From the NCBI RefSeq assembly GCF_002286815.1, contig NZ_MUNM01000078.1:186001-250000 (forward strand): a stretch of 64,000 nt of DNA, read 5' to 3'. The stretch's first letter is position 1; each line of letters opens with the position of its first letter. The notes under the pieces were generated by a model, which was not told the DNA's origin, ran no database searches, and saw nothing but the letters and a program-made list of their open reading frames with translations. Of this stretch, positions 24,535 to 36,248 are shown in pieces. The translations under genes were made by a program, and so were the position numbers. The stretch is from Pseudomonas sp. PICF141. GTDB taxonomy: Bacteria; Pseudomonadota; Gammaproteobacteria; Pseudomonadales; Pseudomonadaceae.

Positions 24535-25740
24535 CTAAGCCGTTGCCAACGAACGCCTCGGCGAAACGCTCAAAAACCGCAACAACGCCAACAACGCAAA
24601 CGCGCTACCCACAATCACGATCCACAGCCAGCCGCCATGCTCATACACCGCGCTGGCCACCGAAGAACCAAACGCGCCGCCGATGAAGATGCTGGTCATG
24701 TACAGCGCATTCAGACGGCCGCGGCTCTTGGCGTCGAGGGCGTAGACCGCTCGTTGGCCGAGGACCATGTTCATTTGCACGCAGAAATCCAGCACCACCC
24801 CTGTCACGGCCAGGCCGATAACGCTGTAGACCGGGTGGATGAAGGCGGGCAGGAAGCTCAGGCTGGCGAACAGCAAGGCCAGCAGCGAGGCGATGCGGGT
24901 ATGGCCGGCGTCTGCCAGTCGACCGGCGATGGGGGCGGCAATCGCGCCGATGGCGCCGACCAGGGCGAAGATCGCGATCTGGGTTTGCGACAAGCCATGA
25001 TTGCGCGACAGTTCCAGCGGCACTGCAGTCCAGAACAGGCTGAAGGTGGCGAACATGCAGGCTTGGTAAAACGCACGCTGACGCAACACGGGCTGCTGGC
25101 GCAACAGCGTCCAGAGCGAACCCAACAACTGACCATAAGAAGCGCTGTGATCAGGCTGGCGCTTGGGAATGGTCAGGGCCAGCACCATGCTGATGGCCGC
25201 CATCAATACCGCAGCGATGATGAACATCGCACGCCAGCCGAAGTGGTCGGCTATTACGCTGGATACCGGTCGAGCCAGCAGAATCCCCAGCAACAGACCA
25301 CCCATGATGCCGCCGACCACGCGACCGCGCGATTCTTCGGGCGCCAGATGGGCGGCCAGTGGAATCAGGATCTGCACCGACACCGAGCTGAACCCCACCA
25401 GCAACGAGATGAGCAGAAACACGTTCGGCTGATCGGTGAACGCCGCGCCCAGCAAACTGGCAATCGCCACCACGGTGGTGATGATCATCAAGCGGCGGTT
25501 TTCCAGCAGATCACCCAATGGCACCAGGAAAAACAGACCCAACGCATAACCAATCTGCGTCAGCGAAACGATCAGGCTGGCCATGGTGTCGGTCAGGCCG
25601 ATGTCCGGCGCGATCAGGCCGATGATTGGCTGGGCGTAGTAGATGTTGGCCACGATGGCGCCGCAACAGAAGGCAAAGAGCAACACCATCCCCGGGGTCA
25701 TTGTCGCGGCACTGACGGGCGCCTGAGTCGTTGGATTCAT
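24535..25740 (-). CDS. MFS transporter, drug/metabolite exporter type
   Basis: A 401-residue major facilitator protein with 12 predicted helices. Family signs include the motif A-like loop (ALGLFFLVPLGDLLENRRLM) between helices 2 and 3 and LAAHLAPEESRGRVVGGIMG after helix 4. Substrate cannot be deduced. It stands alone on the minus strand, with a REP pair after its stop codon. No regulator is adjacent. Confidence 0.85.
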   Translation of the reverse strand: MNPTTQAPVSAATMTPGMVLLFAFCCGAIVANIYYAQPIIGLIAPDIGLTDTMASLIVSLTQIGYALGLFFLVPLGDLLENRRLMIITTVVAIASLLGAAFTDQPNVFLLISLLVGFSSVSVQILIPLAAHLAPEESRGRVVGGIMGGLLLGILLARPVSSVIADHFGWRAMFIIAAVLMAAISMVLALTIPKRQPDHSASYGQLLGSLWTLLRQQPVLRQRAFYQACMFATFSLFWTAVPLELSRNHGLSQTQIAIFALVGAIGAIAAPIAGRLADAGHTRIASLLALLFASLSFLPAFIHPVYSVIGLAVTGVVLDFCVQMNMVLGQRAVYALDAKSRGRLNALYMTSIFIGGAFGSSVASAVYEHGGWLWIVIVGSAFALLALLRFLSVSPRRSLATA

Positions 25741-25881
25741 AACGGGTCTCGTTGAACAAGAAGAAGTGCGCAGAGGCTAATGGGCTGGCTAGAGCGGCGG
25801 AAGAGGGTACAGGATGATAGTCATCATGCCTCTGAAGAATGATTGAAAGAGACCGGTCATTGGGTCTTCAAGCTCCCACAA

Positions 25882-25912
25882 AAAAGGCGACCTATGAAGG
25901 TCGCCTTTTCAT
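25882..25912. terminator. Bidirectional Rho-independent terminator after the sulfate-binding protein gene
   Basis: Stem AAAAGGCGACC / GGTCGCCTTTT with loop TATGAA, flanked by A and T runs on both sides. It lies 13 bases beyond the stop codon of the minus-strand sulfate-binding protein gene. Confidence 0.9.
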
Positions 25913-25924
25913 GGGCCTCAGGAA

Positions 25925-26923
25925 TTACTGACCGCTGTAAATCTGATCAAAAACCCCACCATCATTGAAGTGGGTTTTCTGCACAGTGCGCCAGTCACCA
26001 AAGGTCTTCTCCACCGAAAGGAAATCAACTTTCGGGAAGCGATCGGTGTACTTGGCCAATACCGCCGGATCACGCGGACGCAGGTAGTTGGCCGCCGCAA
26101 TCTCCTGACCTTCCGGCGACCACAGGTACTTCAGGTATTCCTCGGCTGCAGCGCGAGTGCCTTTTTTCTCGACCACTTTGTCGACCACGGACACCGGCGG
26201 TTCTGCCTCAGCGGAAACACTGGGGTAAATCACTTCAAACTGATCACGACCAAACTCACGCGCAATCATCTCCGCTTCGTTTTCGAAGGTCACCAGCACG
26301 TCGCCGATCTGGTTGGTCATGAACGTGGTAGTCGCCGCACGGCCGCCGGTATCCAGCACTGGCGCTTGTTTGAACAGTTTGCCGACGAAGGCCTTGGCCT
26401 TGTTTTCGTCGCCGCCGTTTTTCAGTACATAGCCCCAGGCCGAGAGGTAGGTGTAGCGGCCGTTGCCCGAGGTTTTCGGGTTGGGGACGATCACTTGTAC
26501 GCCGTCCTTGAGCAGGTCCGGCCAGTCTTTCAGGGCTTTCGGGTTGCCTTTGCGCACGATGAACACGGTGGCCGATGTGAACGGCGCGCTGTTGTTCGGC
26601 AGGCGCGTGACCCAGTTGTCCGGGACCAGTTTGCCGTTGTCCGCCAGGGCATTGATATCGGTGGCCATGTTCATGGTGATGACGTCAGCCGGCAGACCAT
26701 CGATCACTGAACGCGCCTGTTTGCTGGAGCCGCCGAAGGACATTTGCACCGTGATTTTTTCGTTATGCTCGGCTTGCCAGTGTTTCTGGAAGGCAGCGTT
26801 GTAGTCCTTGTAGAAATCTCGCATCACGTCGTAGGAAACGTTAAGCAGGGTCGGTGCAGCCTGTGCCACGCTGCCCAGGGCCAGGCCAGCGGCCAGAAGT
26901 GAGGCGCCAAAGAGTTTTTTCAC
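25925..26923 (-). CDS. cysP: Periplasmic sulfate-binding protein
   Basis: A 332-residue solute-binding protein with a signal peptide (residues 1-22, ending AQAA). The Sbp/CysP family core is visible: LLNVSYDVMRDFYKDYNAAF, QMSFGGSSKQARSVIDGL and VIVPNPKTSGNGRYTYLSAW. It delivers sulfate or thiosulfate to a CysTWA transporter, which is not encoded in this window. The start is GTG at 26923, preceded by AGGA seven bases upstream. It is also called sbp in some genomes. Likely CysB-controlled, but no site was identified. Confidence 0.93.
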   Translation of the reverse strand: MKKLFGASLLAAGLALGSVAQAAPTLLNVSYDVMRDFYKDYNAAFQKHWQAEHNEKITVQMSFGGSSKQARSVIDGLPADVITMNMATDINALADNGKLVPDNWVTRLPNNSAPFTSATVFIVRKGNPKALKDWPDLLKDGVQVIVPNPKTSGNGRYTYLSAWGYVLKNGGDENKAKAFVGKLFKQAPVLDTGGRAATTTFMTNQIGDVLVTFENEAEMIAREFGRDQFEVIYPSVSAEAEPPVSVVDKVVEKKGTRAAAEEYLKYLWSPEGQEIAAANYLRPRDPAVLAKYTDRFPKVDFLSVEKTFGDWRTVQKTHFNDGGVFDQIYSGQ

Positions 26924-27029
26924 TGCGCATTCCTTGTTTTATCAAACATGTTCTATGAAAAGAGTTGGCAATTTGCCCGCGACTATAGCCGGGCTCGCAT
27001 AGTCCTTTAAAGATTAAAAAGCACTTTGC

Positions 27030-27854
27030 TTATTCCAGTTTTTTGAACAGTGCATTGCCGCAACGCGAGCAAAATGCGGCGCCGTGTTCGTGGCTGTTTT
27101 TTTTGCAAGTCGGGCAATCGTGTTGCAGTTGTTCGCCGCGCATGGCGTTGGCCAGTTCCGCGGTAAAGATGCCTGTGGGCACGGCGATGATCGAGTAACC
27201 GGTGATCATCACCAGCGACGAAACCACCTGACCCAGCGGCGTCTTGGGCACGATATCGCCGAAGCCCACGGTGGTCAGTGTGACGATGGCCCAATAGATG
27301 CCTTTGGGGATGCTGGTGAAGCCGTGTTCCGGGCCTTCGATCACGTACATCAGCGTGCCGAATACCGTCACCAGGGTGCTGACGCTGAGCAGAAATACCA
27401 CGATCTTCTGCTTGCTGCCCTGCAACGCGGTCATCAAATAGTTGGCTTGTTTCAGGTACGGGCTGAGCTTGAGCACGCGGAAAATCCGCAGCATCCGAAT
27501 GATCCGGATAATCAGCAGGTACTGCGCATCGGTGTAATACAGCGCAAGAATGCCGGGCACGATCGCCAGCAAGTCCACCAACCCATAGAAGCTGAATGCA
27601 TAGCGCAGCGGCTTGGGCGAGCAATACAGGCGCAGAGCGTATTCGATGGCGAAAACGACGGTGAAGCCCCATTCGATGTACGCCAGTATGTCGGCGTAGT
27701 TCTGGTGGATGCTGTCGATACTGTCCAGAACCACGATCACCAGGCTTGCCAGGATGATCAGCAGCAGAATGCTGTCGAAGCGGCGACCGGCGGGGGTATC
27801 GGATTGGAAAATGATGACGTAAAGGTCTTCACGCCAGTTTTTATTGCTGTCCAT
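27030..27854 (-). CDS. Voltage-gated-type potassium channel with C-terminal zinc ribbon
   Basis: A 274-residue ion channel of the Kv-like family. Six helices are apparent; S4 carries spaced arginines (IIRIIRMLRIFRVLKLS), and the selectivity filter is TVGFGD in the pore loop TLTTVGFGDIVP. After S6 a short tail ends in four cysteines, C247, C250, C262 and C265, arranged CPTC...CSRC like a zinc ribbon. It is 21 bases downstream of the urea transporter gene and read in the same direction. A membrane-potential role is likely; the function of the ribbon is unknown. Confidence 0.9.
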   Translation of the reverse strand: MDSNKNWREDLYVIIFQSDTPAGRRFDSILLLIILASLVIVVLDSIDSIHQNYADILAYIEWGFTVVFAIEYALRLYCSPKPLRYAFSFYGLVDLLAIVPGILALYYTDAQYLLIIRIIRMLRIFRVLKLSPYLKQANYLMTALQGSKQKIVVFLLSVSTLVTVFGTLMYVIEGPEHGFTSIPKGIYWAIVTLTTVGFGDIVPKTPLGQVVSSLVMITGYSIIAVPTGIFTAELANAMRGEQLQHDCPTCKKNSHEHGAAFCSRCGNALFKKLE

Positions 27855-27875
27855 GGAGAACGCCTGAGCCAGGAA

Positions 27876-28790
27876 TCAACGAAGCCTAGGTTGATTCTCC
27901 CCGGTTGCGCAAGGCGCGCTGTCCCTGGCGGCCTGATGCAACACCCGAATGCCTGCGCGAATCAGCCAGCAGGCAAGGATGAAGGGCGCCGTCAGTGTCG
28001 CCAGCCCCAGTGCGGCGAACCCCGGCGTGAGCAACACCGCCAGCAGGATTCCCAACAATGGCAGCCAAGGCTGGCGGCGATTTTGGCTGAAAGCCAGGGC
28101 GGCGAGCACGGCGTTGTAACCGCTCAATCCCAGCAGCGCGGTTGCTGTTTCGTGATGCACAAGGGCGAAACCGAGGCCGGTGGCGGAGCCGAACAACGCC
28201 CACAGGAAGGCACGACGGTCAGCGACCAGCAAACCCGTAGCAATCAGGGCGCCGGCCAGCGGATGACCGAGAAACAGCACCTGCCCCAACCCTTTTAATG
28301 ACGCGGCGAGCACATTGAGTGTGGTCATTTCGATCAGCGGCGCGGGTTGCTGGGGCGCGGCAAACGACAGCAGCAACCAGCTTATCCCGACGAAGGGCGC
28401 GGTGTAGGCGGGAAGGCAATCATGAGCGCGCGAACGCTTGAGCCATTGCTGGGTGAGCATCGCACTCAGGCCGCCAGCGGCAATGATCAGCGGCGGCAAT
28501 AATGCTGACCACCGGAAATAAAGGCTCAGCAGCAGACCGAGCAGAATACCGTTGTAACTGAACAGCCCGGCCTGGCGATCAGCCTTTGTGTAACCGCGAC
28601 GCTGCGCGGTGAGCAACCCGGCGATTCCTCCCAGCAACGCACCGCCGAGCTGGGCCGGGGCGCAGAACATAATTGCCAACAGACACAGCAGCCCGCACAG
28701 CGGATGACGCTGGAGAAAGATTTGGCTGAAGCCATTGAGCAGGGCAGTGGCCCAGTCGGGGCAGTGGGTGTTGAAGTGGTGGGCAGGCAT
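27876..28790 (-). CDS. Urea transporter family protein
   Basis: A 304-residue, highly hydrophobic protein of the UT family of channel-like urea carriers. Supporting stretches are GGIAGLLTAQRRGYTKADRQ, GLFSYNGILLGLLLSLYF and the repeated half (LLGLSGYNAVLAALAFSQNR). The two similar halves, each with a YNG/YNA loop, are typical. No urease or urea-related genes are nearby. It is followed after 21 bases by the potassium channel gene. Likely passive transport of urea or a related amide. Confidence 0.85.
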   Translation of the reverse strand: MPAHHFNTHCPDWATALLNGFSQIFLQRHPLCGLLCLLAIMFCAPAQLGGALLGGIAGLLTAQRRGYTKADRQAGLFSYNGILLGLLLSLYFRWSALLPPLIIAAGGLSAMLTQQWLKRSRAHDCLPAYTAPFVGISWLLLSFAAPQQPAPLIEMTTLNVLAASLKGLGQVLFLGHPLAGALIATGLLVADRRAFLWALFGSATGLGFALVHHETATALLGLSGYNAVLAALAFSQNRRQPWLPLLGILLAVLLTPGFAALGLATLTAPFILACWLIRAGIRVLHQAARDSAPCATGENQPRLR

Positions 28791-28810
28791 GTTAAGGGTC
28801 GTTCAGTACG

Positions 28811-28917
28811 GATCGTTCCCACGCTCTGCGTGGGAATGCCTCAATGGACGCTCTGCGTCTGCTCTTGGGACGCAGAGCGTCCCGGGCTGCACTCTCACGC
28901 AGAGCGTGGGAACGATC
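28811..28917. repeat. 107-base inverted repeat element (GATCGTTCCCACG family), copy 2
   Basis: Ends GATCGTTCCCACGCTCTGCG and CGCAGAGCGTGGGAACGATC are exact mirror images, with inner inverted copies of GGACGCTCTGCGTC / GACGCAGAGCGTCC. It closely matches copy 1 at 13858-13967 in length and layout. It lies just beyond the pykF stop codon and upstream of the urea transporter gene. Confidence 0.88.
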
Positions 28918-28929
28918 ATCGTGTAGGGG

Positions 28930-30334
28930 TTAAATCAGGGTTTCGATACGCAACGAATTGGTCGACCCCGGCTGCCCAAACGGCACACCCGCAGTAATCA
29001 ACAACGTATCGCCGCGTTGAGCCATGCCCTGTGCCTGCGCAATCTCCAGCGCTGTCGAGCACACTTCATCCACCTGGCGCAGCCGATCATTGACCACCGA
29101 GTGCACGCCCCACGCCACCGTCAAGCGTCGCGCGGTTTGCAGATTTGGTGTCAGGTTGAGAATCGGCACAGTCGGGCGTTCCCGCGCCGCCCGCAGGCTC
29201 GATGTGCCGGACTCGCTGTAATTCACCAGTACCGCCACCGGCAGCACGTTGCTGATGCGGCGGATGGCGCAGCTGATCGCGTCCGACACCGTGGCCTCGG
29301 CTTTCGGTCGGCTCACGTCCAGTTGGGCCTGATAGTCCGGGCCGTTTTCCACCTGACGGATGATCTTGCTCATCATCTGCACAGCTTCCAGCGGGTACTC
29401 GCCGGACGCGGTTTCCGCCGACAGCATCACCGCATCCGCGCCTTCGGCCACTGCGTTGGCGACGTCGGTGACTTCGGCGCGGGTCGGGGCCGGGGAGAAG
29501 CGCATCGACTCCAGCATCTGCGTCGCCACCACCACCGGTTTGCCGAGTTGGCGGCAGGTGCTGATGATGTTTTTCTGGATTTGCGGCACGCTTTCGGCCG
29601 GCACTTCCACGCCCAGGTCACCGCGAGCGACCATGATCGCATCGCTCAACTCAGCGATTTCCCGCAGTTGAGTCACGGCCGATGGCTTCTCGATCTTCGC
29701 CATCAAAAACGCCTTGTCGCCGATCAGTGCGCGGGCTTCGCGAATGTCTTGCGGGCGTTGCACGAACGACAGCGCGACCCAATCCACCCCCAGCTCCAGT
29801 CCGAAGCTCAAGTCGCGACGATCCTTGGCAGTCAATGGGCTCAGATCCAGCACCGCTTGCGGCACGTTGACCCCTTTGCGATCCGACAGCTCGCCACCAT
29901 TGAGCACCGTGGTGTCGATGGCGTCGGCATATTTGGTCATCACCCGCAGGCGCAGCTTGCCGTCGTCCAGCAGCAAGTCCATGCCTGGTTCCAAGGCTGC
30001 AATGATTTCCGGGTGAGGCAAGTTGACCCTGCGCTCGTCGCCCGGCGTCGGGTCCAGGTCCAGACGCAAGGCCTGACCGCGATGCAACTGCACTTTGCCT
30101 TGGGCGAATTTGCCGACCCGCAATTTCGGGCCTTGCAGGTCCATCAGAATCCCCAGCGGGTAATTCAGCTGGCGCTCGACTTCACGAATCCATTGATAGC
30201 GCTGGGCATGGTCGGCGTGATCACCGTGGCTGAAGTTCAAGCGAAAGATATTGACCCCGGCCTGCACCAGTTCACGGATGTCGTCGATTCCATGAATGGC
30301 AGGGCCAAGGGTGGCGAGGATTTTGACCTTTTTA

Positions 30335-30345
<11 letters not shown>
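28930..30345 (-). CDS. pykF: Pyruvate kinase
   Basis: A 471-residue pyruvate kinase converting phosphoenolpyruvate and ADP to pyruvate and ATP. Signatures are VKILATLGPAIHGIDDIREL, FRLNFSHGDHADH, the lysine motif AFLMAKIEKPSAV and MVARGDLGVEVPAE. It is the last gene of the gcl-hyi-glxR-ttuD-pyk operon, where it would take glycerate-derived carbon onward from 2-phosphoglycerate through enolase. Its start overlaps the end of ttuD by 11 bases. In other pseudomonads the copy at this position is named pykF. Confidence 0.95.
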
Positions 30346-31615
<1,270 letters not shown>

Positions 31616-31660
31616 GGCGGGCTCCCGGAATTCTTGTTATTGGAGGGCGACTCGGTTCCC

Positions 31661-31801
31661 TGTGGGAGCGAATCTGTGGCGAGGGGGCTTGCCCCCGTTG
31701 GGTTGCGAAGCAGCCCCAAAATCTCTGATGCACCAAAGATCTTGTGAGTGCTGCGCACTCAAACGGGGGCAAGCCCCCTCGCCACAGCCTCGTTCCTACA
31801 G
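31661..31801. repeat. Long REP palindrome between glxR and ttuD
   Basis: Perfect 25-base arms (31675-31699 and 31762-31786), with core GGCGAGGGGGCTTGCCCCCG, separated by about 60 bases. Looser flanking matches (GTGGGAGCGAA / CGTTCCTACAG) extend the element. Confidence 0.9.
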
Positions 31802-31816
31802 GGGCGGGTGATGGTG

Positions 31817-32707
31817 TTATTTATCGCGAATCGAGAAATTCGCCATGTGTTCCAGGCCTTTGATCAGCGCCGAATGGTCCCAGTTGCTGCCACCAATGGC
31901 CGCGCAGGTGCTGAACACTTGTTGGGTATTGGCGGTGTTCGGCAGGTTGATGCCCAATTCGCGAGCGCCGGCCAGGGCCAGGTTGAGGTCCTTCTGGTGC
32001 AGGCTGATGCGGAAGCCCGGATCGAAGGTGCCCTTGATCATGCGTTCGCCGTGCACTTCAAGAATCTTCGACGACGCGAAACCGCCCATCAGCGCTTCGC
32101 GCACCTTGGCCGGATCAGCACCGTTTTTCGAGGCGAACAGCAGCGCTTCGGCCACGGCCTGGATGTTCAGCGCGACGATGATCTGGTTCGCCACTTTCGC
32201 GGTTTGACCGTCGCCATTACCGCCCACCAGCGTGATGTTCTTGCCCATGGCCTGGAACAGCGGCAGGGCGCGTTCGAACGCCTCGGCATCGCCACCGACC
32301 ATGATGCTCAGGGTCGCCGCCTTGGCGCCGACTTCACCGCCGGACACCGGCGCGTCAAGGTACTGTGCGCCTTTCTCGTTGATCTTGGCAGCGAAAGCTT
32401 TAGTAGCGGTCGGCGAGATCGAACTCATGTCGATCACCACTTTGCCCTTGCTCACGCCAGCCGCAACGCCATCGGCACGGAACAGCACGTCATCGACCTG
32501 CGGAGTATCCGGGACCATGACGATGATGAACTCGGCTTCCTGGGCTACTTCTTTCGGGTTCGCCAGGGCGATGGCGCCAGCGGCCACCAGGTCGGCAGGC
32601 GCCGGGTCGTGGTGCGCCGACAGGAACAGGCTGTGACCGGCTTTCTGCAGGTTCAACGCCATTGGGTGGCCCATGATGCCGGTGCCGATAAATCCGATTT
32701 TAGCCAT
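31817..32707 (-). CDS. glxR: Tartronate semialdehyde reductase (2-hydroxy-3-oxopropionate reductase)
   Basis: A 296-residue beta-hydroxyacid dehydrogenase. The NAD(P)-binding motif GFIGTGIMGHPMALNL starts at residue 5, the substrate-binding segment is DAPVSGGEVGAKAATLS, and the catalytic lysine lies in KVANQIIVALN. It reduces tartronate semialdehyde, made by Gcl or isomerised by Hyi, to D-glycerate. Third gene of the glyoxylate operon, bounded by REP elements on both sides. Confidence 0.95.
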   Translation of the reverse strand: MAKIGFIGTGIMGHPMALNLQKAGHSLFLSAHHDPAPADLVAAGAIALANPKEVAQEAEFIIVMVPDTPQVDDVLFRADGVAAGVSKGKVVIDMSSISPTATKAFAAKINEKGAQYLDAPVSGGEVGAKAATLSIMVGGDAEAFERALPLFQAMGKNITLVGGNGDGQTAKVANQIIVALNIQAVAEALLFASKNGADPAKVREALMGGFASSKILEVHGERMIKGTFDPGFRISLHQKDLNLALAGARELGINLPNTANTQQVFSTCAAIGGSNWDHSALIKGLEHMANFSIRDK

Positions 32708-32768
32708 GAGAAAATCCTCTTGTTTTTATTGCTCTGTTCGCAAATTCGTGGGGTGACAGCGAGGACGC

Positions 32769-32821
32769 CTTCGCGGGCAAGACAATTCTGGCCCCCGTAG
32801 GAGCGAGGCTTGCCCGCGAAG
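32769..32821. repeat. REP inverted pair between hyi and glxR
   Basis: Perfect 13-base arms CTTCGCGGGCAAG and CTTGCCCGCGAAG with a 27-base spacer; same family as 24464-24523. Confidence 0.88.
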
Positions 32822-32841
32822 AACGATAACGCGGTGTCAGA

Positions 32842-33624
32842 TCAAATCGCGTTATGGGTTTTAAGCCAGCCCAGGCCCGCTTCAGTGGTGGTCAGCGGCT
32901 TGTACTCGCAGCCAACCCAACCCTGATAACCAATGCGGTCCAGGTATTCGAACAGGAAGCGGTAATTGATTTCACCGGTGCCTGGTTCGTTGCGCCCTGG
33001 GTTGTCGGCCAACTGGATGTGGTTGATCTCGTCCAAATGCGCAGCCATGGTGCGGGCCAGGTCGCCCTCCATGATTTGCATGTGATAGATGTCGTATTGC
33101 AGGAACAGGTTGGTGCTGCCGACCTGTTCGCGAATCGACAGGGCTTGCGCCGTGTTGTTCAGATAGAAGCCGGGGATGTCCCGGGTATTGATCGCTTCCA
33201 TCACCAGTTTGATGCCCGCCGCTTGCAGCTTGTCGGCTGCGTACTTGAGGTTGGCGACGAAGGTCTTTTCCACCGTGGCATCGTCGACGCCTTGTGGACG
33301 AATACCGGCCAGGCAGTTGATCTGGGTATTGCCCAGCACTTTGGCGTAAGCGATGGCCAGATCGACACCGGCGCGGAATTCTTCGACCCGATCCGGCAAG
33401 CACGCAATTCCGCGCTCGCCCTTGGCCCAGTCACCGGCTGGCAGGTTGAACAGTACCTGGGTCAAGCCATTGGCATCGAGCTTGGCCTTGATTTCGGCGG
33501 AGCTGAAATCGTAGGGAAACAAGTATTCGACACCACTGAAGCCGGCCTTGGCGGCAGCGTCGAACCGGGCAAGAAAATCCTGCTCGGTGAACAGCATGGA
33601 CAGGTTGGCTGCGAAACGCGGCAT
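32842..33624 (-). CDS. hyi: Hydroxypyruvate isomerase
   Basis: A 260-residue TIM-barrel enzyme of the Hyi/xylose isomerase-like family. It starts MPRFAANLSMLFTEQDFL and contains the conserved LVMEAINTRDIPGFYL and FLQYDIYHMQIMEGDL segments with metal-binding acidic residues. It interconverts hydroxypyruvate and tartronate semialdehyde. The ATG at 33624 is preferred; a longer in-frame start at 33720 would run through the upstream REP palindrome. Confidence 0.94.
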   Translation of the reverse strand: MPRFAANLSMLFTEQDFLARFDAAAKAGFSGVEYLFPYDFSSAEIKAKLDANGLTQVLFNLPAGDWAKGERGIACLPDRVEEFRAGVDLAIAYAKVLGNTQINCLAGIRPQGVDDATVEKTFVANLKYAADKLQAAGIKLVMEAINTRDIPGFYLNNTAQALSIREQVGSTNLFLQYDIYHMQIMEGDLARTMAAHLDEINHIQLADNPGRNEPGTGEINYRFLFEYLDRIGYQGWVGCEYKPLTTTEAGLGWLKTHNAI

Positions 33625-33650
33625 GGTGGTCTCCCGTAAATATAAATCCC

Positions 33651-33753
33651 TGTAGCAGCTGCCGAGGCACGAGGCTGCGTTGGGTCGCGAAGCGGCCCCC
33701 CACGGCGGTCCTGCGGACACGCAACGCAGCCTCGTACCTCGGCAGCTGCTACA
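33651..33753. repeat. REP palindrome between gcl and hyi
   Basis: Two 32-base arms (33651-33682 and 33722-33753) with a single mismatch; the ends are TGTAGCAGCTGCCGAGG and CCTCGGCAGCTGCTACA. It occupies nearly the whole gcl-hyi gap. Confidence 0.92.
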
Positions 33754-33765
33754 GGTGTCAGGTTC

Positions 33766-35541
<1,776 letters not shown>

Positions 35542-35567
35542 TGTTTTGTGCCTCTTACGTTTTGTAA

Positions 35568-35577
35568 TTGTATACAA
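35568..35577. promoter_or_regulatory. TTGTATACAA palindrome, gcl-proximal
   Basis: A perfect 10-base palindrome 27 bases upstream of the gcl start. Palindromes of this form are typical of GntR/FCD-family regulator sites. An identical copy is at 35706-35715. Confidence 0.6.
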
Positions 35578-35705
35578 GTGGCTTTGCGCAGAGTGTATTC
35601 ACGGCGGACGGCGCAGGTCAATCCATTTTATCAAGCAGCTGTTTCATTCGTCGGAAGCCTAAAGCAGTGTGGCTTTTCGTCGCATGTGGTGCTTTTCGAA
35701 AATTA

Positions 35706-35715
35706 TTGTATACAA
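35706..35715. promoter_or_regulatory. TTGTATACAA palindrome, glcG-proximal
   Basis: Identical to the palindrome at 35568-35577 and 138 bases from it (start to start), 93 bases upstream of the divergent GlcG-like gene. Two matching copies in one divergent intergenic region suggest a shared regulator controlling both directions. Confidence 0.6.
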
Positions 35716-35807
35716 AAAAATAACTCATTGTGTTCTATTTGTCGCATCGGATTGCGCAACAGAAAGCAATCCAACGGCTTTCCCAATAACAAAATGAGGA
35801 CGGCACC

Positions 35808-36248
35808 ATGAGCGCTTTAACCTTGAACGTCGCAGTTAACCTGGCCAGCCAAGCCATCACCGCAGGCCGTGCAATCTCTGCCGCGCCATTGACCGTTGCA
35901 GTACTGGATGCCGGCGGGCACCTGATAACGCTGCAACGCGAAGACGGCGCCAGCCTGCTGCGCCCGCAAATCGCCATCGGCAAAGCCTGGGGCGCGATCG
36001 CCTTAGGTAAGGGCTCACGCCTGCTGGCCCAGGACGCCCAACAGCGCCCGGCGTTCTTCGCCGCGCTGAATAGCCTGGGGCAGGGCAGTGTCGTGCCGGT
36101 GCCGGGCGGCGTGTTGATTCGGGAGCAAGACGGGACTGTGTTGGGAGCGGTGGGCATCAGCGGTGACTTGTCTGATGTGGATGAACAGTGTGCGATCAGG
36201 GCGATCGAGGGGGTGGGATTGAGGGCGGATGCGGGGGTGGTTGGTTGA
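35808..36248 (+). CDS. GlcG/HbpS family heme-binding-like protein
   Basis: A 146-residue protein of the PF03928-type family: LTVAVLDAGGHLITLQREDG near residue 27, ARP-type IAIGKAWGAIALG, and the C-terminal GAVGISGDLSDVDEQCA. Members named GlcG or HbpS accompany glycolate/glyoxylate genes or bind heme, but their precise role is unsettled. It diverges from gcl across a 266-base region with two TTGTATACAA palindromes, consistent with a link to glyoxylate metabolism. Confidence 0.85.
   Translation: MSALTLNVAVNLASQAITAGRAISAAPLTVAVLDAGGHLITLQREDGASLLRPQIAIGKAWGAIALGKGSRLLAQDAQQRPAFFAALNSLGQGSVVPVPGGVLIREQDGTVLGAVGISGDLSDVDEQCAIRAIEGVGLRADAGVVG

Noticed and set aside
24445..25755. Open frame of 436 codons on the plus strand opposite the MFS gene
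   Set aside because: It starts within a REP and is Gln/His/Arg-rich; the minus-strand MFS protein has 12 clear helices.
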